Origin: Sporosarcina sp. P34
Lineage (GTDB): Bacteria > Bacillota > Bacilli > Bacillales_A > Planococcaceae
Assembly: GCF_002743375.1 (NCBI RefSeq)
Contig: NZ_PDZC01000004.1
Coordinates: 1-64,000, forward strand
Direction of reading: 5' to 3'
Length of the DNA: 64,000 nt
Part shown: in pieces, positions 32,777 through 42,825 of the stretch
Layout: the number at the start of each line of letters is the position of its first letter
How positions within the stretch are numbered: the first letter of the stretch is position 1
Notes under the pieces: generated by a model
Database searches by the model: none
The model's input: only the letters and a program-made list of their open reading frames with translations
What the model was told of the DNA's origin: nothing
Made by a program: the position numbers and the translations under genes

Positions 32777-34057
32777 TCAGATAAGTCCTTTGCCTTTTTT
32801 CGCTTTCATTTCTTCGTTAAGCTTATTGAAAAATTCTTCATTGGTTTCGGACTGGCTCAATTTCTTCATGAAGCGTTCGGTGAAATCGTGGGAATCTGAA
32901 AATGTTTTTCTAATGGCCCACAATTTTTCCAAGTTGGCTTTCGGAATGAGTAGTTCTTCTTTTCGCGTGCCCGAGCGACGGATGTCGAGTGCCGGGAAAA
33001 TTCTACGTTCGGCTAGGTTGCGGTCTAGATGTAGCTCCATGTTACCAGTTCCTTTAAATTCCTCGTAGATGACTTCGTCCATGCGCGAGCCGGTTTCGAC
33101 TAGGGCTGTGGCAAGGATGGTTAAGCTCCCGCCTTCTTCGATGTTACGTGCAGCACCAAAGAATCTTTTTGGTCGATGGAAGGCTGCTGGGTCGATTCCC
33201 CCGGACAGTGTTCGGCCGCTCGGTGGGATGACTAGGTTGAATGCGCGTGCCAGCCGTGTGATGGAGTCCATTAAGATAATGACATCACGTTTACTTTCGA
33301 CAAGACGCATTGCGCGTTCGAGAACGAGTTCCGCTACTTTAACATGGTTTTGTGGCACTTCATCGAATGTAGAACTGACTACGTCTGCTTTAACAGAACG
33401 TTCGATGTCCGTTACTTCTTCTGGACGTTCGTCGATCAGTAGTACAATGAGTTCCGCGTCGGGATGGTTTGTTGTGATTGAATTGGCGATTTCTTTCAAC
33501 AACATCGTTTTTCCGGCTTTCGGGGGAGCGACGATTAATCCACGCTGACCAAATCCGACTGGAGAAACAAGGTCCATGATACGTGTGGAAACATTGTTCT
33601 TTGATGTTTCCAAATTAATTTGACGGTCTGGATACAAAGGTGTTAATGCCGGGAAATGAACGCGTTCGCGCGCGACTTCTGGATTTTGTCCGTTGACTGC
33701 TTCCACTTGTAGTAAACCATAGAAACGTTCGTTTTCTTTTGGTGGACGGACTTTACCTGTTACCTTGTCGCCGTTACGTAGATCAAAGCGACGGATTTGG
33801 GATGCGGAGATGTAGATATCTTCCGAACTGGATGAGTAATTAATAGGACGTAGGAATCCGTATCCTTCCGTTTGAATAATTTCGAGGACGCCTTCCATGA
33901 AGAAGAAACCTTCTTGTTCAGCGCGGGATTTTAATATAGCGAAGACCAGTTCTTTCTTTGTCAGTTTGCTATAGTTGGTAATCTTAAACTGCTTCGCCAG
34001 AGAGTAAAGCTCTTTGAGCGTCATATTCTCGAGGTCCGCGAGGGTAATCATTGTCAT
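32777..34057 (-). CDS. rho: Transcription termination factor Rho
   Basis: Hexameric RNA-dependent ATPase that releases transcripts. 426 residues: N-terminal helix bundle ([18 protein letters not shown]), RNA-binding cold-shock fold (about 52-125, [20 protein letters not shown]), P-loop [14 protein letters not shown] (about 176-189), Walker [15 protein letters not shown] and the Q/R-loop region. No long insertion in the RNA-binding domain, unlike actinobacterial Rho. Upstream of rpmE. Confidence 0.97.
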   Translation of the reverse strand: MTMITLADLENMTLKELYSLAKQFKITNYSKLTKKELVFAILKSRAEQEGFFFMEGVLEIIQTEGYGFLRPINYSSSSEDIYISASQIRRFDLRNGDKVTGKVRPPKENERFYGLLQVEAVNGQNPEVARERVHFPALTPLYPDRQINLETSKNNVSTRIMDLVSPVGFGQRGLIVAPPKAGKTMLLKEIANSITTNHPDAELIVLLIDERPEEVTDIERSVKADVVSSTFDEVPQNHVKVAELVLERAMRLVESKRDVIILMDSITRLARAFNLVIPPSGRTLSGGIDPAAFHRPKRFFGAARNIEEGGSLTILATALVETGSRMDEVIYEEFKGTGNMELHLDRNLAERRIFPALDIRRSGTRKEELLIPKANLEKLWAIRKTFSDSHDFTERFMKKLSQSETNEEFFNKLNEEMKAKKGKGLI

Positions 34058-34187
34058 CTATGCGTACACCACTCTTCATTTATTGTATAGAATATTTGGC
34101 ACAGTAAATAGAAAGGAGAGTACGTAATGTACTTCCTTTCCTTCAGTAGCCGGACATTATGGATCTAGATAGTTTTAGGAAATAGGA

Positions 34188-34207
34188 ACCCGGTTGCGAC
34201 ACCGGGT
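34188..34207 (-). terminator. Stem-loop after glpX
   Basis: ACCCGGT/ACCGGGT stem with a 6-base loop, followed on the minus strand by TCCTATTTCC, a weak T-tract; 10 bases past the glpX stop. Confidence 0.6.
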
Positions 34208-34217
34208 ATTGAGGGAG

Positions 34218-35183
34218 TTAGTTTTGCATTACGAGAAGAGGTTTTTTCTTCATGCTGTGGCGACCTTCTACGAAACGAATAGTTCCTGATTTCGAGCGCA
34301 TAACGATTGACTGTGTTCGGCAGTATGCACCTTTAAACTGCACACCATCCATCAATTCACCATCTGTTACGCCAGTTGCTGCGAAAATACAGTCGTCGCC
34401 TTTTACCAAATCGTCCATCATCAGAACTTTGTCCACGTCGATGCCCATTTTCATGCAACGTTCTCTCTCTTCTTCATTAGAAGGAACGAGACGTCCTTGG
34501 ATTTCTCCGCCTAGACATTTCAATCCGACCGCCGCGATTACCCCTTCAGGAGCACCGCCTCTACCGAATAAAATATCCACGCCTGTATCATCGAAAGCTG
34601 TGTTTATAGCGGCTGCAACGTCGCCATCTTCGATCAATTTGATACGCGCACCCGCTTCACGAATCTCTTCAATGATTGCTGCGTGCCGTTCGCGATTCAA
34701 AACAGATGCTACTAGGTCAGATACTGATTTATTTTTCGCTTCCGCTACAGCCTTCAAGTTATCTGTAACACTTGCGTCGATATCAATTTTACCTACAGCT
34801 TCAGGTCCTACTGCAATTTTGTCCATGTACATATCCGGTGCATTTAGCAAGTTGCCTTTATCTGCCACTGCCAGAACAGCTAGCGCATTCCATCCACCTG
34901 CTGCTACAATATTTGTACCTTCAACTGGATCAACAGCGATATCTACAGCAGGTCCGTGGCCCGTTCCAAGCTCTTCACCGATATATAGCATAGGCGCTTC
35001 GTCCATTTCACCTTCACCGATAACGACTACACCTTCCATAGGAATTGTATCGAATACTGTACGCATCGCTTCTGTCGCTGCGTCATCTGCTTCGTTCTTT
35101 AAACCGCGTCCCATCCAGCGAGCTGCCGCAACGGCTGCCGCCTCTGTTACACGTACTAATTCCATTGATAAACTACGTTCCAT
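34218..35183 (-). CDS. glpX: Class II fructose-1,6-bisphosphatase
   Basis: Hydrolyses fructose 1,6-bisphosphate in gluconeogenesis. The ATG at 35183 ([14 protein letters not shown]) has AGGAGG upstream and gives 321 residues. Family motifs: metal site [22 protein letters not shown] and the substrate region GRGGAPEGV. Lies between murAB and rho; several carbon-metabolism genes (transaldolase, fbaA) are nearby upstream. Confidence 0.96.
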   Translation of the reverse strand: MERSLSMELVRVTEAAAVAAARWMGRGLKNEADDAATEAMRTVFDTIPMEGVVVIGEGEMDEAPMLYIGEELGTGHGPAVDIAVDPVEGTNIVAAGGWNALAVLAVADKGNLLNAPDMYMDKIAVGPEAVGKIDIDASVTDNLKAVAEAKNKSVSDLVASVLNRERHAAIIEEIREAGARIKLIEDGDVAAAINTAFDDTGVDILFGRGGAPEGVIAAVGLKCLGGEIQGRLVPSNEEERERCMKMGIDVDKVLMMDDLVKGDDCIFAATGVTDGELMDGVQFKGAYCRTQSIVMRSKSGTIRFVEGRHSMKKKPLLVMQN

Positions 35184-35294
35184 AATGTTTTGTTCCTCCT
35201 GTTTGCGGTAAGCGCGTACTTGCGTATTACCTTTCATTTGCCTACGTCCGCATCCATCGGCTACTTTCTAAGTAATGGATGTGTCGTTTGAGTC

Positions 35295-35323
35295 CATTAT
35301 ACACGTTTTGGCAATTAGCGTCA
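35295..35323 (-). promoter_or_regulatory. Possible SigA promoter of glpX
   Basis: Minus strand GTGACG, 17 bases, TATAAT, about 110 bases upstream of glpX. The -35 overlaps the murAB stop codon. Confidence 0.45.
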
Positions 35324-36598
35324 CTCAGAAATTGAAGATGGAGCGAGCACGTTCACTTTATTGATATCAGCGCCGAGATGTTGTAGCTTCTCAATAATAC
35401 CGCCGTAGCCACGTTCAATATGTTCAATTGCATGAATCACTGTTTCTCCGCTCGCTAATAATCCCGCGATCAATAGTGCGGCTCCCGCTCGTAAATCTGT
35501 AGCTTCAACCGTTGCAGCTTGCAATTCCGTTGGTCCTGTTATGATGGCTGATCGACCCTCTACTCTACCGTCCGCATTCATTCGACGAAGCTCATCGATT
35601 TGCTTAAAGCGCGCTGGATAGATCGTGTCTGTCAAAATGGACGAACCTTTTGCCTGTGTCGACAAAACACCAAATGGTTGCTGCAAGTCTGTTGGGAATC
35701 CTGGATACACGAGAGTTTTCACATCGACAGCGTGAAGTGTTTCGGTTTTTGGAATGTAGATCTGTTCTTCACCGACTTCTACTTTTACGCCCATTTCACG
35801 AAGTTTTGCCGTTACAGCTTCAACGTGCAACGGAATGACGTTATCGATTGTGACACCATCACCAATTGCAGCCGCCATGATCATATGTGTGCCTGTTTCA
35901 ATGCGATCCGGAATGATTGTGTGTTTCGTACCATGCAATGTTTCTACGCCTTCGATACGAATAACATTCGTTCCTGCACCTTTAATATTCGCGCCCATAT
36001 TGGAAAGCAAAGTCGCTACATCAATAATTTCAGGTTCTTTCGCTGCGTTTTCAATAATCGTTTTGCCTTTTGCTTTAACAGCGGCCAGCATGATATTAAT
36101 CGTAGCCCCCACGCTGACGACATCTAAATAGATTTTCGCGCCACGCAGTTCATCTGCACGTAAATAAATAGCACCATGTTCATTTTCGACTTTTGCGCCA
36201 AGTGCTTCAAAGCCCTTTATATGTTGATCTATCGGGCGTGGACCTAAGTGACAACCTCCAGGTAACCCGATGACTGCGTGCTTAAACTTACCCAGCATCG
36301 CTCCCATCATATAGTAGGATGCACGAAGTTTTTTTACGTTACCGTTAGGCAATGGCATAGAAATGATTTCAGTTGGATCAATGATCATCGTGCCATCTTT
36401 CATTTCCACTTTGCCGCCGATTTCTTCGACGAGCGCCTGCAATGTATAGACATCTGAAATTTCGGGAAGACCTGCAATTGTAACAGGTGAGTCAGCTAGA
36501 ATAGCAGCAGGAATAAGTGCCACTGCGCTGTTCTTCGCTCCGCTCACTCTGATCGTTCCTTGCAGTCGTTTTCCCCCTTTGATTTTATAAACGTCCAT
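35321..36598 (-). CDS. murAB: UDP-N-acetylglucosamine 1-carboxyvinyltransferase MurAB
   Basis: Second MurA paralogue, same reaction as MurAA. ATG 36598 ([14 protein letters not shown]) has AAAGGAG six bases upstream; 425 residues. The catalytic Cys116 is in [15 protein letters not shown], and the [10 protein letters not shown] segment is conserved. Follows the transaldolase gene by 20 bases and precedes glpX, as in B. subtilis. Confidence 0.95.
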   Translation of the reverse strand: MDVYKIKGGKRLQGTIRVSGAKNSAVALIPAAILADSPVTIAGLPEISDVYTLQALVEEIGGKVEMKDGTMIIDPTEIISMPLPNGNVKKLRASYYMMGAMLGKFKHAVIGLPGGCHLGPRPIDQHIKGFEALGAKVENEHGAIYLRADELRGAKIYLDVVSVGATINIMLAAVKAKGKTIIENAAKEPEIIDVATLLSNMGANIKGAGTNVIRIEGVETLHGTKHTIIPDRIETGTHMIMAAAIGDGVTIDNVIPLHVEAVTAKLREMGVKVEVGEEQIYIPKTETLHAVDVKTLVYPGFPTDLQQPFGVLSTQAKGSSILTDTIYPARFKQIDELRRMNADGRVEGRSAIITGPTELQAATVEATDLRAGAALLIAGLLASGETVIHAIEHIERGYGGIIEKLQHLGADINKVNVLAPSSISE

Positions 36599-36618
36599 TT
36601 CAAGCTCCTTTTGTTCGA

Positions 36619-37266
36619 TCACTTATTCGCTCTAGTTTCCCAATCCTTCAAAAACTGGTCGATTCCTTTAGTTGTCAATGGGTGCGCAAACAGACTTTGC
36701 AGTACGTTGAATGGAGTCGTTGCAATGTGCGCTCCTGCAAGTGCTGCAGCCGTAATATGCTGCGGGTGTCTGATAGAGGCTGCGATGATTTGTGTCTCTA
36801 CGTCGTGAATTGTAAAGATATCCGAGATTGTTTCGATTAATTCGACACCATTTTGGCCAATATCATCTAAACGTCCGATAAATGGTGAAACGTATGTCGC
36901 CCCTGCGCGAGCTGCAAGCAAGGCTTGATTGGCATTGAAAATGAGCGTGACGTTCGTTTTGATACCTTCTGCCGCAAATACAGAACAAGCTTTCAACCCT
37001 TCAGGTGTCATCGGTAATTTCACCGTGATGTTTTCTGCAAGTGCTGCAAGTTTACGTCCTTCTGCAATCATACCTTCTGCATCCAGCGCGATTACTTCCG
37101 CACTGACAGAACCGGGTACGAGTGCCGTAATTTCTTTCAAGCGCTCATGGAATGATATATTTTCTTTCGCAACAAGCGATGGGTTGGTTGTGACACCAGA
37201 GATGATCCCCCAGCTATGCGCTTCTTTAATTTCCTCAAAATTGGCTGTATCGATAAAAAATTTCAC
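36619..37266 (-). CDS. Transaldolase-like / fructose-6-phosphate aldolase
   Basis: Small TalC/FSA-type aldolase, 215 residues, TIM barrel. The N-terminus [11 protein letters not shown] and [13 protein letters not shown] are diagnostic; the Schiff-base Lys83 is in [12 protein letters not shown]. Corresponds to B. subtilis ywjH. It transfers dihydroxyacetone units between sugar phosphates; whether transaldolase or fructose-6-phosphate aldolase activity dominates cannot be told from sequence by eye. Between fbaA and murAB. Confidence 0.93.
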   Translation of the reverse strand: MKFFIDTANFEEIKEAHSWGIISGVTTNPSLVAKENISFHERLKEITALVPGSVSAEVIALDAEGMIAEGRKLAALAENITVKLPMTPEGLKACSVFAAEGIKTNVTLIFNANQALLAARAGATYVSPFIGRLDDIGQNGVELIETISDIFTIHDVETQIIAASIRHPQHITAAALAGAHIATTPFNVLQSLFAHPLTTKGIDQFLKDWETRANK

Positions 37267-37316
37267 GTGTATTGTCCTCCTAGTTGTGGTTTATTCATTT
37301 AGCTAAAAAGCAAAAG

Positions 37317-37341
37317 AAGGAGACATAGTGCGCTCCTCCTT
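37317..37341 (-). terminator. Terminator of fbaA
   Basis: AAGGAG/CTCCTT-type stem followed on the minus strand by TCTTTTGCTTTTT, about 22 bases past the fbaA stop. Short stem, moderate support. Confidence 0.6.
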
Positions 37342-37362
37342 TGTTCTATCGAAATTCTGTAA

Positions 37363-38220
37363 TTACGCTTGCTGTGAACTACCGAACTCGCGCATTTTAC
37401 CGATTACTGTCGCTTTAATCGCTTCGCGCATTGGTCCAAGATACTTCCGTGGATCATAGACTTCGGAATCTTCGTTTAAGATGTCGCGTACAGCTTTTGT
37501 ACCTTGAATCTGATTTTCTGTATTGACGTTGATTTTGGATGTGCCAAGTGAAATAGCGCGTTGAATATCCTTCGTTGGGATTCCAGTACCGCCGTGCAAC
37601 ACGAGTGGAATATCTCCTTGCTTAGAGATTTCTTCCATTTCTTCAAATCCAAGATTCGGTTCGCCTTTATACGGACCGTGGACAGAACCAAGTGCAGGTG
37701 CTAGACAATCGATACCCGTCTGAGCTACAAGCTCTCTACATTCAGCGGGATCAGCATAAATAACGCCGTCTGCAATCACGTCGTCTTCCTGACCGCCTAC
37801 TACACCAAGTTCAGCTTCTACTGATACATTATGCTGCTTTGCGAAATCTACCACTTTCTTCGTGATTTCAATGTTTTCTTCAAGTGGCTTAGAAGATGCA
37901 TCAATCATAACAGACGTAAATCCTGCTTCAATCGCTTCTTTACACTTCTCAAAGCTAGAACCGTGATCCAAATGAATCGCTACCGGCACAGTTGTACCGT
38001 AGTCTTCCATTAATCCTTTGACCATCATAACGACTGTTTTGAATCCGCCCATATAACGGGCAGCGCCTTCTGAAACACCTAAAATAACAGGCGATTTCTC
38101 TTCTTCAGCGGCTTGTAAGATCGCTTGCGTATATTCCAGGTTATTCAAGTTAAATTGACCGATTGCATATCCTTGCTCTTTACCTTGAATCATCATTTCC
38201 TTCATCGAGACCAGTGGCAT
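37363..38220 (-). CDS. fbaA: Class II fructose-bisphosphate aldolase
   Basis: Zinc-dependent aldolase of glycolysis and gluconeogenesis. 285 residues: zinc ligands in [12 protein letters not shown] and VLHGGTGIP, active-site region [14 protein letters not shown], and the phosphate-binding KINVNTENQ. The ATG has a good ribosome site (AAGGAGG). Downstream of spo0F, as in B. subtilis. Confidence 0.97.
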   Translation of the reverse strand: MPLVSMKEMMIQGKEQGYAIGQFNLNNLEYTQAILQAAEEEKSPVILGVSEGAARYMGGFKTVVMMVKGLMEDYGTTVPVAIHLDHGSSFEKCKEAIEAGFTSVMIDASSKPLEENIEITKKVVDFAKQHNVSVEAELGVVGGQEDDVIADGVIYADPAECRELVAQTGIDCLAPALGSVHGPYKGEPNLGFEEMEEISKQGDIPLVLHGGTGIPTKDIQRAISLGTSKINVNTENQIQGTKAVRDILNEDSEVYDPRKYLGPMREAIKATVIGKMREFGSSQQA

Positions 38221-38318
38221 GTAAAATTCCTCCTTGAGTTTTCCACGAATTTTTATGAGTTTTCATTATATTAATTTCTATCCACTAGCATATCAAATTC
38301 ATGCGCTGATTACTACTA

Positions 38319-38687
38319 TCAGACGTCTAGTAATCCCAACCTTTTTAAGATACTATCACGCACTTCGAATATATCAAACGGCTTGGTAAAGTGCTGATCA
38401 ATACCAAGTTTATCGGCATCTTCAAGTAATTCTATTTCACTATACGCCGTCATCATCATGACAATTGCGTTAGGCGAGAGGGTTCGGATTTCCCGTAATA
38501 CTTCGACGCCATTCATACCCGGCATCTTCATATCAAGTAAAATACAGTCTGGATTATGTTTCTGAACTATTTCTAACGCTTCTTTTCCATTTGATGCAAG
38601 CGCTATCATTATTCCTGTTGGTTTGAAGATTTCCTCCAGTAATAATCGAATTCCTGGTTGGTCATCTACAATTAATAAATGCTTCAT
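38319..38687 (-). CDS. spo0F: Sporulation phosphorelay response regulator Spo0F
   Basis: Single-domain receiver that accepts phosphate from sporulation kinases and passes it to Spo0B. 122 residues; the acidic pocket is DD (8-9), the phosphorylated Asp52 is in LLDMKMPGM, with Thr80 (MMMTAY) and Lys102 (HFTKPFD). No output domain. The ATG at 38687 has GGGAG about 12 bases upstream. The region upstream carries a SigH-type promoter and a 0A box, consistent with feed-forward control by Spo0A. Confidence 0.95.
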   Translation of the reverse strand: MKHLLIVDDQPGIRLLLEEIFKPTGIMIALASNGKEALEIVQKHNPDCILLDMKMPGMNGVEVLREIRTLSPNAIVMMMTAYSEIELLEDADKLGIDQHFTKPFDIFEVRDSILKRLGLLDV

Positions 38688-38822
38688 TCATCCATACAAC
38701 TCCCATCCCCTAATTTTACACGTTTGACTTTACGTGGCCAATTTAATCCTACTATTTTGATCAGTATAAACTAGCTTCAATTATTTCTCTATCTATTTCT
38801 CTATTTATTTGTCTATGTCATA

Positions 38823-38851
38823 TTATTCAAGAAAATTCCAACAATTCCTCT
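38823..38851 (-). promoter_or_regulatory. SigH-type promoter of spo0F
   Basis: Minus strand AGAGGAATT (-35, consensus RnAGGAwWW), 11 bases, CTTGAATAA (-10, consensus RnnGAATww). It is about 135 bases upstream of spo0F. Confidence 0.7.
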
Positions 38852-38856
38852 ATTTT

Positions 38857-38863
38857 TTCGTCA
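38857..38863 (-). promoter_or_regulatory. Spo0A box upstream of spo0F
   Basis: Minus strand TGACGAA, a full match to the 0A box TGNCGAA, six bases upstream of the SigH -35 and eight bases from the -35 of the divergent ywjG promoter. Confidence 0.6.
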
Positions 38864-38870
38864 ACTTTTT

Positions 38871-38899
38871 TTGCACTTCTTTCTTCTGTCACCTATACT
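38871..38899 (+). promoter_or_regulatory. SigA promoter of the DUF2529 gene
   Basis: TTGCAC, 17-base spacer, TATACT, 20 bases upstream of the ATG at 38920. Confidence 0.75.
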
Positions 38900-38919
38900 G
38901 AGCTTTTGGAGGGATTTAT

Positions 38920-39447
38920 ATGAAAATATTGACGACACAAATTAGAGGTCTTCTGGAGAGAATTGCTGAAGGACAAGAAGAGTCGATAGAAGAAACTGCT
39001 CGTTTATTGGCGCAAGCGTTAGTAGGCGAAGGACGAATCATCTTAGCAGCTTTTGATGAATTAGAAGCTGTTACTGCGACTGCACTGGACGGTGTCGAAC
39101 CGTTAGATGGGGCTATTCGTTACACAAAAGAGCTGGAGCTGACGACAGCGGATCGCGTATGGGTGCTTACGCGAAAGGCAGATCATCCCGTTGCGCTTGA
39201 GTTGGCACGGAAGCTAGCAGATCAATTCGTTCCGTTCGCTGTGTTGGCTGCAGATAAAGAAGATGACGACAATCAACTCGCTTCTCTTGCCTATACGTAT
39301 ATTTCGACAGGTTTAAAAAAAGGCCTGATTCCAGGTCCTACGGGCGAAAGAATCGTACAACCTCACGCGCTTGCTGCATTGTTTGTCTATGAGGCAGTAA
39401 AGCTTTCGATCGATGATATGCTGGCGGATGAAGACGATGTGCTGTGA
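38920..39447 (+). CDS. ywjG: DUF2529 family protein YwjG
   Basis: 175-residue cytoplasmic protein of unknown function, one of few plus-strand genes here. It looks like a SIS-type alpha/beta fold: ALVGEGRIILAAFDE (strand-turn-strand), DRVWVLTRKADHPVALELA and TYISTGLKKGLIPGPTGERIVQPHALAALFVYEA, the last being the family's most conserved stretch. SD GGAGG precedes the ATG. It lies between divergent spo0F and convergent pyrG, as in B. subtilis. Confidence 0.88.
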   Translation: MKILTTQIRGLLERIAEGQEESIEETARLLAQALVGEGRIILAAFDELEAVTATALDGVEPLDGAIRYTKELELTTADRVWVLTRKADHPVALELARKLADQFVPFAVLAADKEDDDNQLASLAYTYISTGLKKGLIPGPTGERIVQPHALAALFVYEAVKLSIDDMLADEDDVL

Positions 39448-39478
39448 CTTAGGGTAGGCTGGCAATAGTTTCGGGATA

Positions 39479-39520
39479 GGAATTTACGCTCTAGGCGGAC
39501 ACGTTCTGAAGCGGAAATCC
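39479..39520. repeat. Degenerate palindromic element (P6)
   Basis: GGAATTTACGCT...AGCGGAAATCC arms with GGCGGACACG between, in the convergent ywjG-pyrG gap. It resembles worn arms of the palindromes at 32566-48167; support is weak. Confidence 0.4.
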
Positions 39521-39567
39521 CATGCACTCACACCATTTTCTTATCTCCAGTCATATATATAGCCAAA

Positions 39568-39601
39568 AATGCCCACAGAATAAAAACCTTCTGTGGGCAT
39601 T
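39568..39601. terminator. Bidirectional terminator between ywjG and pyrG
   Basis: Arms AATGCCCACAGAA/TTCTGTGGGCATT around 8 bases, with A-run on one side and T-run on the other; serves convergent ywjG and pyrG. Confidence 0.92.
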
Positions 39602-39606
39602 GTTTT

Positions 39607-41223
<1,617 letters not shown>

Positions 41224-41267
41224 TTATTCTTTTTCCAAATGATTAGGGTCGTTATAAAATCAAAAAA

Positions 41268-41303
41268 GCGCCCCGTTTGTAGCGTAACTACAATAAGGAG
41301 CGC
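41268..41303 (-). promoter_or_regulatory. pyrG attenuator (CTP-sensing terminator)
   Basis: Minus strand: GCGCTCC pairs with GGGGCGC, with an inner TTGTAG/CTACAA stem, followed by TTTTTT. The pyrimidine-rich GCUCCUU in the 5' arm is the feature needed for pairing with a poly-G leader in the reiterative-transcription mechanism known for B. subtilis pyrG. Confidence 0.85.
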
Positions 41304-41331
41304 GTATACACGAATTAATGTGTCCTTTTCA

Positions 41332-41373
41332 GGAGCCCATCCAAATCTTATATTTTTGGGCACTAAAAGTCAA
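41332..41373 (-). promoter_or_regulatory. pyrG promoter with GGGCTCC start sequence
   Basis: Minus strand TTGACT, 17 bases, TAAGAT, then six bases to GGGCTCC (41332-41338). Starting with GGGC is the hallmark of pyrG promoters, where low CTP causes repeated G insertion. Confidence 0.85.
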
Positions 41374-41381
41374 GACAATTA

Positions 41382-41942
41382 TTACTCTTCTTCGTACTCT
41401 TCCTCATCGTCTTCCTCTTCATCGTCTTCATCGATATCGAGTTCCACTTCAGGAATAACTTCTAGGTCATCATCAGGATCAATTAAATCTTCATCGATTT
41501 CGACTACTTCCTCTTCTTCCTCGTCTTCGTCATCAGCGTCATCTTCTTCGCCAAGTTCAACGTATTCTTCATCGAAAATTTCTTCTTCGTCATCATCTTC
41601 TTCTTCGATGTCATCTTCGTCATAATCTTTTTTCTTCTTTTTCTTCTTGCGCACTTTCACGACAGGTGCAGTTTCTTCTTCGATCTGATCAACTGGATAC
41701 CATTCGCGTAAGCCCCAACGGTTGTCCTGGATCGCTAGGAATCTGCCATCGATGTTCAGGTCTGTATAGAATTGAAGGAGTTTCGCTTTTAATTCGTCCT
41801 CGGTTATACCTGTAAGTTTACGGAACTCTTCCATCAATTCCGCCAACGTGAGGGATTCACGTCGTTCGGTCAGCACCTGGTGAGTGATGTTGATTAACGA
41901 TTCTTCCAAAAGTTCTTCTTTTGTCATGTCATGGATATTCAA
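41382..41942 (-). CDS. rpoE: RNA polymerase delta subunit RpoE
   Basis: Delta subunit of Gram-positive RNA polymerase; increases promoter selectivity and enzyme recycling. 186 residues: folded N-terminal HARE-type domain (1-90, with FYTDLNIDGRFLAI and WGLREWYP), a Lys-rich link (KVRKKKKKKK), then an extremely acidic Asp/Glu tail (about 105-186) that mimics nucleic acid. I use TTG 41942 (LNIHDMTKEEL), aligning with MGIKQYSQEEL of B. subtilis; ATG 41927 is an alternative. Next to pyrG as usual. Confidence 0.93.
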   Translation of the reverse strand: MNIHDMTKEELLEESLINITHQVLTERRESLTLAELMEEFRKLTGITEDELKAKLLQFYTDLNIDGRFLAIQDNRWGLREWYPVDQIEEETAPVVKVRKKKKKKKDYDEDDIEEEDDDEEEIFDEEYVELGEEDDADDEDEEEEEVVEIDEDLIDPDDDLEVIPEVELDIDEDDEEEDDEEEYEEE

Positions 41943-42076
41943 TGTGTGGCACGTCCTTTCTTCTATCAATCACACGCAGAACCGACCAAGTCAGTTACTG
42001 ATTTGGCCGATCGACGTTTATTATCTTGTAGCATATAAGCATAGTGTACATTATATACGTTATTTCTACCAATATG

Positions 42077-42241
42077 CTACATTCTTTTACTTCTCTTTAT
42101 ATTTATATACTCCGTAATGGTCAAATACCCCAGGTAGACCGCCGTAAAGGTGAAAGGGATTACGCCGAGTCCGCTGCTGTAGAGGATGAGTGTGAGTGTC
42201 ATTAGGAGAGCTATTATGATTGCATGATAGTACCATCTCAC
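42077..42241 (-). CDS. Small membrane protein, 54 aa
   Basis: A short unlisted ORF starting at GTG 42241 (VRWYYHAIIIALLMT), with AAGGGA about ten bases upstream. It encodes two likely membrane helices (about 6-22 and 26-44) separated by YSSGLG, and a basic tail NIKRSKRM. Positive-inside pattern and ribosome site support it being real. Located upstream of rpoE on the same strand. No family recognised. Confidence 0.5.
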   Translation of the reverse strand: MRWYYHAIIIALLMTLTLILYSSGLGVIPFTFTAVYLGYLTITEYINIKRSKRM

Positions 42242-42384
42242 ATTCAGCACGTCCCTTTTCTTTGTTGTTCTTATTATACTGACTAACTTACTAAATTATC
42301 CACTTTGATGGGAAATAGATTTTATGCAAGGTGGGATTTATAGGATACTTGAAAAGAGTGGTTGACATTAGGTTAAGGGTTGAA

Positions 42385-42508
42385 GATTTCCATTCCGAGC
42401 GGACGCTTTCCTGCGGGCATGGCTTGAGCCTCCTCGTCCGCTTCGCTACTTGCGGGGTCTCAAGGCTCATGCTATTCCCGCGGGAGTCGCCGCTCTGCAT
42501 TCCAATCT
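42385..42508. repeat. Palindromic element P2
   Basis: A 124-base imperfect palindrome in the icmF-rpoE gap: AGATTTCCATTCCGAGCGG ACGCTTTCC at the left, GGGAGTCGCCGCTCTGCATTCCAATCT at the right, and an inner GGCTTGAGCC / GGTCTCAAGGCTC region. Same plan as P1 and P3, including CGCTTTCC and GGAGTCG at symmetric positions. Confidence 0.88.
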
Positions 42509-42658
42509 CTACATTGTTAATGAAGATACATATTGTTACCCATTTGAGTCATTTCCATAATCTATTCAGCACTTGACCTCAACTATGTCTAAAGACAACA
42601 ATAATTCACACTCCATAGCTAGTGAATATTCTACGTCTTACCACTTTCTGTGTCAGGT

Positions 42659-42716
42659 TTGCAATGGAAACTGGGGCGACTTCCTTTGTAACGCGTCCCC
42701 AGCTGGAGTTGCAATC
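42659..42716. repeat. Internally deleted palindromic element P4
   Basis: TTGCAATGGAAACTGGGGCGACTTCC joined through about ten bases to GCGTCCCCAGCTGGAGTTGCAA. Both outer arms of the P1 type are present but the central 60-70 bases are gone, leaving a 58-base hairpin, 150 bases from P2. Confidence 0.75.
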
Positions 42717-42771
42717 CCATGTATCTCCATTTTGAATTGGAATTCCGTTTCAACCTTAACCCCCATGCAAA

Positions 42772-42818
42772 AAAGAGGATGCCGCCAGAAGTGATGGCTT
42801 CTGTGACATCCCCTCTTT
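42772..42818 (-). terminator. Terminator of the fatty acid/IcmF operon
   Basis: Outer arms AAAGAGGATG/CATCCCCTCTTT and inner CAGAAG/CTTCTG, followed on the minus strand by TTTTTTGC. Eight bases past the icmF stop. Confidence 0.85.
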
Positions 42819-42825
42819 GGATGTG

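Noticed and set aside
34252..35211. 319-residue plus-strand ORF
   Set aside because: Antisense shadow of glpX; composition rich in Ser, Ala, Pro and Ile without domain signals, and no ribosome site.
41239..41625. Ser-rich plus-strand ORF
   Set aside because: Antisense to the Asp/Glu-rich tail of rpoE; poly-Ser is the complement of GAA/GAT codons.
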